Shown here: positions 32,065-41,217 of the stretch, piece by piece
Position numbering within the stretch: position 1 is the stretch's first letter
How the letters are laid out: each line of letters begins with the position of its first letter
NCBI GenBank assembly: GCA_016125155.1
Contig: WGMI01000005.1
Coordinates: forward strand, 1-64,000
Length of the DNA: 64,000 nt
Source: a bacterium
GTDB taxonomy: Bacteria > Bacteroidota > Bacteroidia > Flavobacteriales > Schleiferiaceae
Direction of reading: 5' to 3'
Notes under the pieces: generated by a model
Seen by the model: only the letters and a program-made list of their open reading frames with translations
Told to the model about the DNA's origin: nothing
Database searches by the model: none
Made by a program: the position numbers and the translations under genes

Positions 32065-34911
32065 CTATTTGCTCAAGTACCAGTTGCGCTCAGAATACAG
32101 TTTTTTGAAAACCGGGTCTTTCAAATTCTTGATGAAATAGATGGCTTCTCCCGTCGATTTCATCTCGGGCCCCAACGATTTGCTCACATCAGGGAACTTG
32201 TTGAAAGAAAATACCGGACTTTTAATCGCAAAACCTTCGAGGTGGGGATGAAACTGAAAATCGCTCAGTTTGTTGACCCCCAGCATCAACCGAGTGGCAT
32301 AATTGACATAGGGTTCGCCATAGGCCTTGGCAATAAAGGGCACTGTGCGCGACGCCCTCGGATTGGCTTCGATGACGTAGACCACATCGTCTTTGATGGC
32401 GAACTGAATGTTGATCAACCCCACCGTTCCCAAGGCCTTGGCAATGGTTTCGGTATGATCTCTGATCTGCTGGATAATGAACTCACCGAGGTTGAAGGGC
32501 GGAAGGGTAGCATTGGAATCTCCGGAGTGGATGCCGCAGGGCTCGATATGCTCCATGATCCCGATAATGTACACCGACGATCCATCAGAGATGGCGTCGG
32601 CCTCCGCTTCAATGGCCCCGTCGAGGTAATGATCGAGCAATACCCGGTTCCCGGGGATGTCCTTGAACAAATTGACCACATGGTGCTCGAGCTCCTCGTG
32701 GTTGATGACGATTTTCATGCCCTGCCCTCCCAACACATAACTGGGTCGCACCAGAATGGGAAATCCGAGTTGCTGTGCCAGCTCACGGGCCTCGTCGGCA
32801 TTGGTGATGACCCCGAATTCAGGATAGGGAATGCCATATTCCTTGAGAAGGGTCGAAAAACGCCCGCGGTCTTCGGCCAAATCGAGCGAATGGTAGCTGG
32901 TCCCGATGATCGGAATGCCATAGCGATCGAGTTTTTCGGCCAGTTTGAGCGCGGTTTGCCCGCCCAACTGCACAATGACCCCGATGGGTTTTTCGTGTCG
33001 AATGATGTCGTAGATGTGCTCCCAAAACACCGGTTCGAAATAGAGCTTGTCCGCGGTATCGAAGTCGGTCGAAACCGTTTCGGGATTGCAGTTGATCATC
33101 AAGGTCTCGAAACCGCATTCGCGGGCGGCCAACACCCCGTGCACACAGCAATAATCGAATTCGATGCCCTGCCCGATGCGGTTGGGGCCTGAACCGAGCA
33201 CCACCACCTTGGGGCGGTCGGTGCGGATGCTTTCGTTTTCGGCCTGCTCCTGGCCTTCGGGACCCGAAAGGCTTTCAAACGTGGAGTAATAGTATGGAGT
33301 GGCCGCGGGAAACTCGGCCGCACAGGTATCGACCAATTTCCAAACCCGTTCAATGCCCGCCTCGGTGCGCTTGTGGTGTACCTCGCTTTCCAAACAGCCG
33401 AGCATATGCGCAATTTGCCGGTCGGCAAAGCCCTTTTTCTTGGCATCCCGGAGCAACTCAATGGGCAAGGTGTCGAGCGTATAGGTTTCGATGCGCGATT
33501 GCACCTCGACGAGCTCTTTGATTTGGCGCAAGAACCAAGGGTCGATGCCCGTCAATTCTGCGATGCGCCGAATTGGGATGCCGAGCTGGAGGGCATCATA
33601 GATCACAAACACCCGATCCCAACTGGCATGGGTTAGTTTGTGCACCACCTTGTCTTGATCGGTCAACCCCTTGCCATCGGCCCCGAGCCCATTGCGCTTG
33701 ACCTCGAGCGACTGGGCGGCCTTGTGCAACGCCTCCTGGAAGGTGCGCCCAATGCCCATAACCTCGCCCACCGACTTCATTTGCAGTCCCAATCGGCGAT
33801 CGGTACCCTCGAATTTGTCGAAGTTCCAACGCGGAATTTTGACGATGACGTAATCGAGCGTCGGTTCGAAAAAGGCCGAGGTACTCCCCGTGATCGAATT
33901 GCGCAATTCGTCGAGCCGATAGCCGATGGCGAGTTTGGCCGCAATTTTGGCGATGGGATAGCCCGTGGCTTTGCTCGCCAAGGCCGAAGATCGCGACACC
34001 CTCGGGTTGATTTCGATCGCGACAATGTCTTCGCGTTCGTCCGGACTCAGGGCAAACTGGACATTGCACCCCCCGGCGAAATTGCCAATAGACCGCATCA
34101 TTTTGATCGCCAAATCGCGCATGCGCTGATAGGCAGTGTCGCTCAGGGTCATGGCCGGGGCCACGGTGATCGAATCGCCGGTATGGATCCCCATGGGGTC
34201 CATGTTTTCGATCGAACAGATGATGATGACATTGTCCGCCGAGTCGCGCAGCAGCTCGAGTTCAAATTCCTTCCACCCCATCAAAGCCTTGTCGATCAAC
34301 ACTTCGTGTATGGGCGAAGCCTCGAGTCCGCGCTTGAGGAGGGTGTCGAAGTCTTCTTTGTGATAGACGATCGAAGCCCCAGAACCCCCGAGGGTAAACG
34401 AAGGTCGGATGCAGAGCGGAAAACCGAATTCTTGGGCAATCTCTTTGCCCTTCAGGTAGGACGTAGCCGTGCGGCTTGGCGCCACCCCTACCTCGATGCG
34501 CTCCATCAGTTGTCGAAACTGCTCGCGGTCTTCTGTGATGTTGATGGCCGCAATGTCTACTCCGATGATGCGAACGCCATGGGCTTCCCAGATGCCCTGT
34601 TTGTCGCATTCGATGCAGAGGTTCAAGGCCGTTTGCCCCCCCATGGTCGGTAAAACCGCATCAATCTGTCGTTCCTCCAGAATCTGCTCAATCGACTCGG
34701 GAACGAGCGGGAGCAAATAGACGTGGTCTGCGGTGACCGGGTCTGTCATGATGGTTGCCGGATTGCTGTTGATCAGGGAGACCTCGATGCCTTCTTCGCG
34801 CAAGGAACGGGCGGCCTGAGAGCCGCTGTAGTCAAACTCGCAAGCCTGACCGATAACAATAGGGCCGCTTCCAATAATGAGTACGGAGCGAATCGAGCTT
34901 TCTTTGGGCAT
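32065..34911 (-). CDS. carB: Carbamoyl-phosphate synthase large subunit
   Basis: CarB makes carbamoyl phosphate from bicarbonate, ammonia delivered by CarA and two ATP, for pyrimidines and arginine. The 948-residue protein begins SVLIIGSGPIVIGQACEFDYSG. The two homologous ATP-grasp halves meet near residue 560, where VVVLGSGPNRIGQGIEFDY repeats the motif. The oligomerisation region is at about 400-550. The C-terminal MGS-like allosteric domain of the ~1070-residue E. coli enzyme is missing; the protein ends shortly after VYVIEANPRASRTVPF and the final ATP-grasp helix. Allosteric control by UMP/ornithine is therefore probably absent. This shorter form is usual in Bacteroidota. CarA is not in the window. 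Confidence 0.97.
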   Translation of the reverse strand: MPKESSIRSVLIIGSGPIVIGQACEFDYSGSQAARSLREEGIEVSLINSNPATIMTDPVTADHVYLLPLVPESIEQILEERQIDAVLPTMGGQTALNLCIECDKQGIWEAHGVRIIGVDIAAINITEDREQFRQLMERIEVGVAPSRTATSYLKGKEIAQEFGFPLCIRPSFTLGGSGASIVYHKEDFDTLLKRGLEASPIHEVLIDKALMGWKEFELELLRDSADNVIIICSIENMDPMGIHTGDSITVAPAMTLSDTAYQRMRDLAIKMMRSIGNFAGGCNVQFALSPDEREDIVAIEINPRVSRSSALASKATGYPIAKIAAKLAIGYRLDELRNSITGSTSAFFEPTLDYVIVKIPRWNFDKFEGTDRRLGLQMKSVGEVMGIGRTFQEALHKAAQSLEVKRNGLGADGKGLTDQDKVVHKLTHASWDRVFVIYDALQLGIPIRRIAELTGIDPWFLRQIKELVEVQSRIETYTLDTLPIELLRDAKKKGFADRQIAHMLGCLESEVHHKRTEAGIERVWKLVDTCAAEFPAATPYYYSTFESLSGPEGQEQAENESIRTDRPKVVVLGSGPNRIGQGIEFDYCCVHGVLAARECGFETLMINCNPETVSTDFDTADKLYFEPVFWEHIYDIIRHEKPIGVIVQLGGQTALKLAEKLDRYGIPIIGTSYHSLDLAEDRGRFSTLLKEYGIPYPEFGVITNADEARELAQQLGFPILVRPSYVLGGQGMKIVINHEELEHHVVNLFKDIPGNRVLLDHYLDGAIEAEADAISDGSSVYIIGIMEHIEPCGIHSGDSNATLPPFNLGEFIIQQIRDHTETIAKALGTVGLINIQFAIKDDVVYVIEANPRASRTVPFIAKAYGEPYVNYATRLMLGVNKLSDFQFHPHLEGFAIKSPVFSFNKFPDVSKSLGPEMKSTGEAIYFIKNLKDPVFKKLYSERNWYLSK

Positions 34912-35010
34912 GGGTTGTGGGATCAGTTTTCGGTTTGGGGGCGGTCAAATTGGAGCGGTCTCGGCCCACCACAAGGGGCGTTGAAGTCCGGGCTCGGTCT
35001 CGCAATAAGG

Positions 35011-35041
35011 CAAAAAAAAGGTGTCGCCTTGGGCAACACCT
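35011..35041 (-). terminator. Rho-independent terminator of rpmH
   Basis: On the minus strand AGGTGTTGCC-caa-GGCGACACCT (one mismatch) is followed by seven T. It starts about 33 nt after the rpmH stop and separates rpmH from carB. Confidence 0.88.
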
Positions 35042-35073
35042 GTGTCAATTCGTTCGTTGGAACAAGGTCCGGA

Positions 35074-35232
35074 TCAGCCCTTGTGGTTGCCCTCGTCGGA
35101 AACCGTCAACTTGTGGCGACCGCGTGCACGGCGAGCAGCCAACACGCGACGGCCATTGGCGGTAGACATGCGCTCGCGGAAACCGTGTTTGTTGCGGCGC
35201 TTGCGGTTAGAGGGTTGGAAAGTCCTTTTCAT
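35074..35232 (-). CDS. rpmH: 50S ribosomal protein L34
   Basis: This 52-residue basic protein reads [20 protein letters not shown] and continues [19 protein letters not shown], the highly conserved L34 sequence. An extra short C-terminus ([13 protein letters not shown]) is typical of Bacteroidota L34. It has its own promoter box 70 nt upstream and a terminator downstream, so it is monocistronic. It is not beside rnpA or dnaA as in many other phyla. Confidence 0.97.
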   Translation of the reverse strand: MKRTFQPSNRKRRNKHGFRERMSTANGRRVLAARRARGRHKLTVSDEGNHKG

Positions 35233-35274
35233 AGCGATAGAAGGCCTTGGGCGGTGGGTTGTACAATCCGCAGC

Positions 35275-35310
35275 GGAGTATGAAGTACTCCAAATCGGGC
35301 TGCAAATATA
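35275..35310 (-). promoter_or_regulatory. rpmH promoter box and leader hairpin
   Basis: TATATTTG (35310-35303 on the minus strand) matches TAnnTTTG exactly. The ~65-nt leader contains GGAGTA-cttca-TACTCC (35291-35275), a small perfect hairpin that might take part in autoregulation. No good -33 TTG is seen. Confidence 0.55.
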
Positions 35311-35359
35311 ATCAAAGAATCCTCAACTTCGCCAGAACAAACCAAGCGCTGTTTCTCCG

Positions 35360-36142
35360 ATGAAGGTGTTGATGCAGGACCAAAAGATATGGATTACCGG
35401 GGCTTCCTCGGGGATTGGGCGCGCACTGGCCATCGAGGCCGCCCGGGGCGGGGCCCGCATTCTCTTGAGCGGTCGCAACGCAGAAGCCCTGGAGGCTACC
35501 AGGCAACTTTGTGACCAGCGAGAGCACATTCAGTGTTTGTCCTGTGATCTGAGCGATACCGACGCCATTCCCGGTTGGTTCGAACAGGCTCTATCCCTGC
35601 TCGGAGGGCTCGATGTGATCATCGCCAATGCGGGAATCGGGCAATGGGGTACGGCCCTCGACACCGATGACGCCGTCGAGCATCGCTTGTTTCAGGTGAA
35701 CTTCGAAGCCAACCGGCGGTTGTTGAAACTCTACGCGCGCTACAGTCGAGCAAACCAACGCCCTGGTCTCTTTGTGGGGGTGGGAAGCATCGCCGCCAAA
35801 TTCGGCCAACCCCAATTGGCCGCCTATTCGGCTTCCAAGGCCGCCTTGACGCTCTATCTCGAAAGCGCTTGGCGGGAATTTCACAGTTCGGACTTCGCCG
35901 TGCAATTGGTCCATCCCGGAATGGTACAGACCGATATTATGCACCACAGCCTCGGACCCGATGGAAGGACATCGGTGCCCGAAAAAGCGCATCGGGGCAT
36001 GGATCCCGAGCGGTTTGCCCGGCGGTTCTTCCGCGCCCTGAACTCGGGTGGCTTTGAACACTACATCGGGGGTACTGAACTGCTATCGGTGCCGCTGCAC
36101 GCGCTTTTTCCTCGGCTGTTCTATCGACTTTTGGGTCGATGA
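35360..36142 (+). CDS. Short-chain dehydrogenase/reductase (SDR)
   Basis: The 260-residue protein has the classical SDR layout. The cofactor loop is TGASSGIGRAL near residue 13, followed by IIANAGIGQWG near 90, a Ser in VGSIAAKF and the catalytic YSASK at about 155-159. LVHPGMVQTDIM follows. Arg after the first strand (SGRNAEAL) favours NADP(H). The C-terminal hydrophobic stretch (LLSVPLHALFPRLFYRLL) may associate with the membrane. The substrate is unknown. The stop overlaps the start of the next gene by four bases, so both are one transcript. The start could also be the second ATG (MQDQKIWITG). Confidence 0.88.
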   Translation: MKVLMQDQKIWITGASSGIGRALAIEAARGGARILLSGRNAEALEATRQLCDQREHIQCLSCDLSDTDAIPGWFEQALSLLGGLDVIIANAGIGQWGTALDTDDAVEHRLFQVNFEANRRLLKLYARYSRANQRPGLFVGVGSIAAKFGQPQLAAYSASKAALTLYLESAWREFHSSDFAVQLVHPGMVQTDIMHHSLGPDGRTSVPEKAHRGMDPERFARRFFRALNSGGFEHYIGGTELLSVPLHALFPRLFYRLLGR

Positions 36143-36738
36143 ACTACCTGGCCCATTTGTACTTGAGTGGAGAAGACGACGCGGTGCGCTTCGGAAACTA
36201 CCTCGGCGACCACCTGAGGCGATCGCAGTGGGCCCAGTATCCCGAAAAGGTGCGGCTCGGTTTGGAGTTGCACGCGCTCATAGACGAAACCACCGATCGG
36301 CATCCCAGGGTGCACGCCAGCCGACAGCGAATGCGCCCGAGCCAGCACAAGTTCAGCCCGGTGGTTCAGGACTTGCTGTACGACCATTTTCTGGCGGTGC
36401 AATGGAACCAATTTCATCCGGTGGCCCTCACAGAATACTCGGTCGATGCCTATCGCCGCCTCGAACCGTACCGGGAGGCCATGCCCGCAGGGGTGATCCG
36501 CATGTACGAGCACATGAGCCAGCACAATTGGTTGTTGTCTTATGCCGAAACCGATGGGCTCAATCAGGCGCTGGGCGGCATGGCCCGGCGGACGCGCTTC
36601 GCCTCGAATATGGCAACGGCCGTTCAGGATCTAGCCCCTGAATGGGGGGCCTACGAAGAGGACTTTTTGACCTTTTTTCTCGATTTGCAGGCTGAGGTTC
36701 GGCGATTTCTCGGCCCCGAATTCAACCTGCCGTTTTGA
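36139..36738 (+). CDS. Acyl carrier protein phosphodiesterase-like protein (AcpH/DUF479 family)
   Basis: The 199-residue protein matches AcpH family features: N-terminal MNYLAHLYLSGEDD, GNYLGDH, LGLELHALIDETTDRHP with the metal-binding H/D pattern of HD-like phosphodiesterases, and the DLLYDHFLAVQW stretch. AcpH removes 4'-phosphopantetheine from holo-ACP in E. coli. The reaction here is inferred from family. The gene is translationally coupled to the SDR (ATGA) and overlaps the convergent flavoprotein gene by 17 nt at the 3' ends. Confidence 0.85.
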   Translation: MNYLAHLYLSGEDDAVRFGNYLGDHLRRSQWAQYPEKVRLGLELHALIDETTDRHPRVHASRQRMRPSQHKFSPVVQDLLYDHFLAVQWNQFHPVALTEYSVDAYRRLEPYREAMPAGVIRMYEHMSQHNWLLSYAETDGLNQALGGMARRTRFASNMATAVQDLAPEWGAYEEDFLTFFLDLQAEVRRFLGPEFNLPF

Positions 36739-37984
36739 GCAACCCAAGCTTCCGCAGATAGTAGCGCGGGCGATTCCAGTGGGTCATATAGCTGTCGTCG
36801 AGGAGCATTCGATCCAGCCAACGACGAAAGCGGGGGTTCCGCTCGAACAATCCGAGCAAAGCGTCGATGCGGCGCGTCGAGGCAAACCACTGCTGCACCA
36901 GGGCCGAAAGGCGCAATTCGCCCCACAACACCCCGTATACCCGACGGTCGTAGTCCAAAAGATCGGAGGCACCCACCTTTCCAGTTCGAAAAGCCCGAAC
37001 GGCCTGCTCTCCGGCATAGGTGCCGCTGCGCAGGGCATTGCCGATGCCTTCGCCCGTGAGCGGATCGACCAACGAGGCCGCATCGCCGCAGAGCAAATAA
37101 CCGGCACCACTCAAACGGCGTTTTTTCGATCCGAGCGGAATGCCCATTCCCTTGATGGACTCCAACATCCGAGCCTTGGCAAAACGAGGTCCCAATTGGG
37201 GGTGGTTGCGCAAGGTTTCTTCCAGCACTTGCCGCAGGGGTTTGTCGAGTTGAGAGAGTTGGTCAGAGCGCATCCCGATGCCCACATTGGCCCGTCCCCC
37301 AGGGAGTGGAAACACCCACAAATAACCAGGCAGCACGTCGCGGATAAAATGCAATTCGATCAGGGGTTCGGGGCGATCCCATTCGACCCCTTCGCAATAG
37401 ACGCGCATGGCGGCGCAGTGGTGACGGCGGTCGAGTTCGTATACCCCGAGTTTTTTGGCGACGACAGAATGCACCCCATCCGCTCCAATCAATAGGGTAC
37501 ACCGCACTTCTTCCCCTTCGGCAGAACGCAATAGCCATCCCCCATCTTCGCGTTCAACAGTCGATAAAGTCCAGTTTTCGCGGAGCTCTATATTCCGAGC
37601 GCCTCGAACCGAATCGACCAGCAGGGCGTCGAATTCAAGACGGGGCATCACATAGCCTTCGAGTCTGCGCCGGGCGTGTCTGAGCTCCATATCGAAGACT
37701 TTGCCCGTGGGCGAGACCACCCGAAGTCCAGGCATTTCGATTTTGGCCCTCGAAGCCCGAAAGCGCGCCCCGATGCCGGGTGCAATCGATTCGAGATCGT
37801 CGATTTGGTGCACCACATCCGGACTCAGCGCATCTCCACAGATTTTGTCGCGCGGAAATCGGGCTTTGTCGAGAAGTAGACAGGACAAACCTGCCCGCTC
37901 GATTGCCAAGGCAGCCGCCACCCCGGCGGGACCCGCTCCCACAATGGCCACGGGAACCCTCGCGGACAGAACTGCGGAAGTCAT
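36722..37984 (-). CDS. Geranylgeranyl-reductase-family FAD-dependent oxidoreductase
   Basis: The 420-residue flavoprotein opens with the dinucleotide fold VAIVGAGPAGVAAALAIERAG and has the family's RFPRDKICGDALSPDVV segment, GADGVHSVVAKKLG, and the late FAD contact LLCGDAASLVDPLTGEGIGNAL. Members reduce isoprenoid chains or hydroxylate and halogenate aromatics; the substrate cannot be read. The start ATG 37984 overlaps the kdnB stop by one base, so it is the third gene of the kdnA-kdnB operon. It may act on the same envelope lipid or simply be co-regulated. The longer open frame to 38080 lies within kdnB. Confidence 0.85.
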   Translation of the reverse strand: MTSAVLSARVPVAIVGAGPAGVAAALAIERAGLSCLLLDKARFPRDKICGDALSPDVVHQIDDLESIAPGIGARFRASRAKIEMPGLRVVSPTGKVFDMELRHARRRLEGYVMPRLEFDALLVDSVRGARNIELRENWTLSTVEREDGGWLLRSAEGEEVRCTLLIGADGVHSVVAKKLGVYELDRRHHCAAMRVYCEGVEWDRPEPLIELHFIRDVLPGYLWVFPLPGGRANVGIGMRSDQLSQLDKPLRQVLEETLRNHPQLGPRFAKARMLESIKGMGIPLGSKKRRLSGAGYLLCGDAASLVDPLTGEGIGNALRSGTYAGEQAVRAFRTGKVGASDLLDYDRRVYGVLWGELRLSALVQQWFASTRRIDALLGLFERNPRFRRWLDRMLLDDSYMTHWNRPRYYLRKLGLLKTAG

Positions 37985-39069
37985 CACAATCGCTGGAACA
38001 GACTTTTCAGCACACCCCGATCGATTCGGTCTTGCCAATCGTGTCCGAGCGCGTGGATCCACATATGCGGCAAATTCCAACTGACTTCCACCATAGCGTC
38101 GATTTCTGCATCGCTCCAGCCTTTCGATAGACCTTGGGGCAAGTCGATGTCGAAGCGCTCGACCATGCGGCGAAACTCCCCGACGGCAGGGCCATAATAG
38201 TCCTCCAAATGATTGAATGCAATGCAGTTGGCATAACCATGCCGATATCCCAAGACCTTGCTCAAACCATAGGACAAGGCGTGACAGACCCCGACTTCGC
38301 TGTAGGTCAGACTCAACCCACCAAAAAGTGAAGCCACGACCAATTTATCGTCGTTGTCGGCGCTTTGACCCGCCTCGGGTCCCAAAAACACCTCCCGACA
38401 CAATTTCAGGCTCTCTTCTCCGTACGCCTTGGAAAAGGCATTGTTGTGGATGCCGGTCTCGCTTTCGATGCAGTGGATGTAGGTATCCATCCCCGTATAA
38501 AACCACTGGTTCCTGGGCACGGTGGCGCAGAGTTCGGGATCGAGAATGAGCTCGTCAAACACCGTCCATTCGCACTTGAGCCCGAGCTTCTTGAGGGGCC
38601 CCGTCAAAACGGCGGTTGTACTGCACTCGGCCCCGGTGCCCGCAATGGTGGGCACGCCCAAATGAAACACCCCTGGGGTTTGAATCAAATTGAGCCCCTG
38701 GTATTGGGTGGAACTTCCGGGGTTGGTCAGCATTAAACTCAGTGCTTTGGCGGTGTCCATGGCACTCCCACCCCCTACCCCGACCACGGCAGCGGGCCAA
38801 CCGCGTTCGGCCAAAACCGCATCGCGGAGCCGATCGACTTGCTCGGTGGTGGGTTCGTGCACATCAAAATCTTCAAAAAACACGAGATCGCGGTCTTCGA
38901 TCCCGAGCCGTTCCAAAAGGGCATGATCCCTGAAATAGTGATCGATCACAAAGACGGCATAGCCCTCGTTTGTTCCCCGACGCGGACGGAGCCGTTCGGC
39001 GGTTTGGTGTACCGAACCTCGGCCGTAGATCAATTTACCGACTCCGTGTAAGACTTTGTGCTGTACCAT
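37984..39069 (-). CDS. kdnB: 3-deoxy-alpha-D-manno-octulosonate 8-oxidase (Kdo8N synthesis)
   Basis: KdnB is an iron-type alcohol dehydrogenase that oxidises C8 of Kdo to the aldehyde. The 361-residue protein has the family's NAD motif VVGVGGGSAMDTAKALSLM, the GVPTIAGTGAECSTTAVLT stretch, and metal ligands in GMDTYIHCIE (Asp, His), GVCHALSYG (His) and RHGYANCIAFNH (His). The assignment rests on resemblance to KdnB and on kdnA directly upstream, with four bases between. A generic iron alcohol dehydrogenase is the alternative, but the pairing makes it unlikely. Confidence 0.87.
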   Translation of the reverse strand: MVQHKVLHGVGKLIYGRGSVHQTAERLRPRRGTNEGYAVFVIDHYFRDHALLERLGIEDRDLVFFEDFDVHEPTTEQVDRLRDAVLAERGWPAAVVGVGGGSAMDTAKALSLMLTNPGSSTQYQGLNLIQTPGVFHLGVPTIAGTGAECSTTAVLTGPLKKLGLKCEWTVFDELILDPELCATVPRNQWFYTGMDTYIHCIESETGIHNNAFSKAYGEESLKLCREVFLGPEAGQSADNDDKLVVASLFGGLSLTYSEVGVCHALSYGLSKVLGYRHGYANCIAFNHLEDYYGPAVGEFRRMVERFDIDLPQGLSKGWSDAEIDAMVEVSWNLPHMWIHALGHDWQDRIDRGVLKSLFQRL

Positions 39070-39073
39070 CGAT

Positions 39074-40267
39074 TCAGCAGTATTTTCTCAAGACGTCGAC
39101 CAAGGTCGCTCCGAGTTCGTCGATCTGGGCTTCGGTCCAATTGGCGCGGACTCCGAGCGAAATCAACCGGCCAATGCTGTGTTGGCTCTGGGGCAACTCG
39201 AGGGCGTTGTAGTCCTGGGGAGCCCCCAGGTGGTGGATGGCCATTTTAAAGGGAGAGCGCAGGTTCTTCAAGTGATCCCACTGGTTGATAAAGTGGTACA
39301 TATTGGTATACCAGTAATTCACCCCGGCCCCACGGCTGCCGAGTTCGGCCGCGGCCCGCGAAGCCGATGCGGCATCGGGCAGAAATAAATTCAAAAAAGT
39401 TCCGCTGTCGCCTTCGGCATCGGGCATAGGTCGAAAACCCAAACCGGGCACTTCGGCCCTAAGCCGGTCTTTGAGCGCTTGTTTGGCCGAACGCTTGCGG
39501 TCTCGAACCTGATCGATGCGGCGCATTTGTACCAAGCCTACGGCCGCGTGCAATTCGCTCAAGCGAAAGTTGGTTCCCAAAATGGGATGTTGCTCCATGC
39601 CGCGGTTGTCGCCAATGTGATCGTGGCCGTGGTCCGAGAACTGGTGGAGCAGGTGGTAAACGTCTTCGCGGTGGGTGACACAGACACCCCCTTCGCCGGC
39701 CGTGGCGATTTTAAAGAAGTCGAAAGAATAGGCCCCGGCCACGCCGAACAAGCCCACCGAACGCCCTTTGTAAAAAGCACCCAAAGCCTGACCCGCGTCT
39801 TCGACGAGGACGAGGTTGCGGCGGGCGCAGAGCGCGAGAATGGCATCCATGTCGGCTGCGGCCCCGCACATATGAACCAGCATTACGGCCTTGGTGTTGG
39901 GCGTCAAAGCCTTTTCAATGCTCTCGGCGGTCAAACAAAGGTTGTCGTCGACCTCGGCAAAGACGGGTAACCCGCCCCCGAGCAAGACACCTTCGATGGT
40001 AGCGATGTAGGTAAAGGGGGGCACGATGACCTCGTCTCCGAATCCGAGTCCCGAAGCGGCCATGGCGGCGGCTACTGCGGTCGAGCCGCTGCTTACCGCA
40101 TGGGCAAAAGGAGCTCCCGTAAACCGACGCACTTCAGCTTCAAATTCCCGCGCCTTCCATCGTCCTTGGCGAAGGGCATCGTGGTTGTAGCGAAACAAAC
40201 AACCGGTTTCGAGGACCTCATTTACTTCGCGGCGTTCCTCGTCTCCGAACCAATCCATTCCGGGCAT
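39074..40267 (-). CDS. kdnA: 8-amino-3,8-dideoxy-alpha-D-manno-octulosonate transaminase (Kdo8N synthesis)
   Basis: KdnA is a PLP aminotransferase of the DegT/DnrJ/EryC1 group that converts the KdnB product to 8-amino-Kdo, which replaces Kdo in the LPS inner core. The 397-residue protein starts MPGMDWFGDEERREV and has the KdnA-characteristic LFRYNHDALRQGRWKAREFE, the SSGSTAV phosphate loop, VLVEDAGQALGA, and SFDFFKIATAGEGG with the predicted PLP lysine at K186. FSDHGHDH and LGTNFRLSELHAAVGL also fit. The open frame extends to 41260, but that part is antisense to the oxygenase gene. It heads the kdnA-kdnB-flavoprotein operon. Confidence 0.88.
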   Translation of the reverse strand: MPGMDWFGDEERREVNEVLETGCLFRYNHDALRQGRWKAREFEAEVRRFTGAPFAHAVSSGSTAVAAAMAASGLGFGDEVIVPPFTYIATIEGVLLGGGLPVFAEVDDNLCLTAESIEKALTPNTKAVMLVHMCGAAADMDAILALCARRNLVLVEDAGQALGAFYKGRSVGLFGVAGAYSFDFFKIATAGEGGVCVTHREDVYHLLHQFSDHGHDHIGDNRGMEQHPILGTNFRLSELHAAVGLVQMRRIDQVRDRKRSAKQALKDRLRAEVPGLGFRPMPDAEGDSGTFLNLFLPDAASASRAAAELGSRGAGVNYWYTNMYHFINQWDHLKNLRSPFKMAIHHLGAPQDYNALELPQSQHSIGRLISLGVRANWTEAQIDELGATLVDVLRKYC

Positions 40268-40321
40268 GGGGTGTGGGTTTTTGGGGTTAAACCCGGTCTT
40301 TTTTCTTCCGGGCTCAAAGGA

Positions 40322-40329
40322 CAAAGGTA
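40322..40329 (-). promoter_or_regulatory. -7 promoter box (TACCTTTG) of the kdnA operon
   Basis: An exact TAnnTTTG match on the minus strand in the 132-bp divergent spacer, giving a leader of about 50 nt before kdnA. A second TTTG follows three bases later. Confidence 0.5.
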
Positions 40330-40399
40330 GAAGCCGCACTCGCTCATTGAAGACCCGACAAGGTTCGGCTCGGCCCGTTGGCTTGTGTACCTTTACCCT

Positions 40400-41215
40400 A
40401 TGAATTTGCCCCTCATTCAAGCCCAGTACACCAGCGCCGAGGCCCTGAGCAGTTTGCGCGCGGATTTCGATTCGGCTCGCCCTTGTCGATACCTGAATTT
40501 GCCAGGGTTTTTGCAGCCCGAGTTGGCTGAAACTCTGCACGCGAATTTCCCCCCGATTGAAACGCTCAATGTCAAGCGCAAAAGCTTGAACGAAGACAAG
40601 AGCGAAGACTATCATTTTGAGCGCTGGCATCCGGCCTTTTCGGAATTGCGCACCTTGATTGCGAGCAGTGAGTTTGCTGCTTGGCTGAGCGCGGTGACCG
40701 GCATCGAAAACCTGCGGACCACCGACGATTCGCTCGGAAGCGGGGTACACCAAGGCAAAGACGGAAGCTATGTGGATGTCCACATCGATGTCAACATGAA
40801 TCCCGAAAAGGGATTGTGGAGGCGAATCAATTTGCTGATCTACCTCAACCGAAACTGGAAGCCCGAATACGGAGGCGATCTGGAACTGTGGAACAAGGAA
40901 ATGACGGTGTGCGAAGTCAAGGTGCCTTGCGACTTCAACCGCGCCGTGATTTTCTACACCGACGAAAATTCGCCGCATGGCTACGCCAGGATCAGCGTGC
41001 CCGAGGGCGAAACGCGCAAGAGTTTTTACAGCTATTTCTATACTCCTATCGGGGAAGGGTTTCGCTACAGCGACTCTCGTTTTGTTTCTCGGCCGGACGA
41101 TAGCGCAACCAAAAAGTTGATTACGGGGGTCAAGGAATCGATCAAGATCAACGGCAAGCGATTGCTCAAGGCTCTGGGGGTAAAATCGCTCGATTTCCAG
41201 GACAAGAACCGCTGA
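40400..41215 (+). CDS. 2-oxoglutarate/Fe(II)-dependent oxygenase (prolyl-4-hydroxylase-like fold)
   Basis: The 271-residue protein has the metal-binding facial triad of this superfamily: H-x-D in YVDVHIDVN and a distal His in ENSPHGYARI. A following Arg (ARISVPEGETRKSFYSYFY) may bind 2-oxoglutarate. The INLLIYLNRNWKPEYGGDLELW strand pair is typical of the Tpa1/P4H-like subgroup found in sugar-modifying clusters. The ATG at 40400 is preferred, with TACCTTTA four bases before it. It is divergent from the Kdo8N operon and coupled to an MsbA-like exporter. Action on an LPS sugar is possible but not shown. Confidence 0.82.
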   Translation: MNLPLIQAQYTSAEALSSLRADFDSARPCRYLNLPGFLQPELAETLHANFPPIETLNVKRKSLNEDKSEDYHFERWHPAFSELRTLIASSEFAAWLSAVTGIENLRTTDDSLGSGVHQGKDGSYVDVHIDVNMNPEKGLWRRINLLIYLNRNWKPEYGGDLELWNKEMTVCEVKVPCDFNRAVIFYTDENSPHGYARISVPEGETRKSFYSYFYTPIGEGFRYSDSRFVSRPDDSATKKLITGVKESIKINGKRLLKALGVKSLDFQDKNR

Positions 41216-41217
41216 TT

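Noticed and set aside
33640-34653. 337-residue plus-strand open frame
   Set aside because: It is antisense to carB; long antisense frames are common at this GC content.
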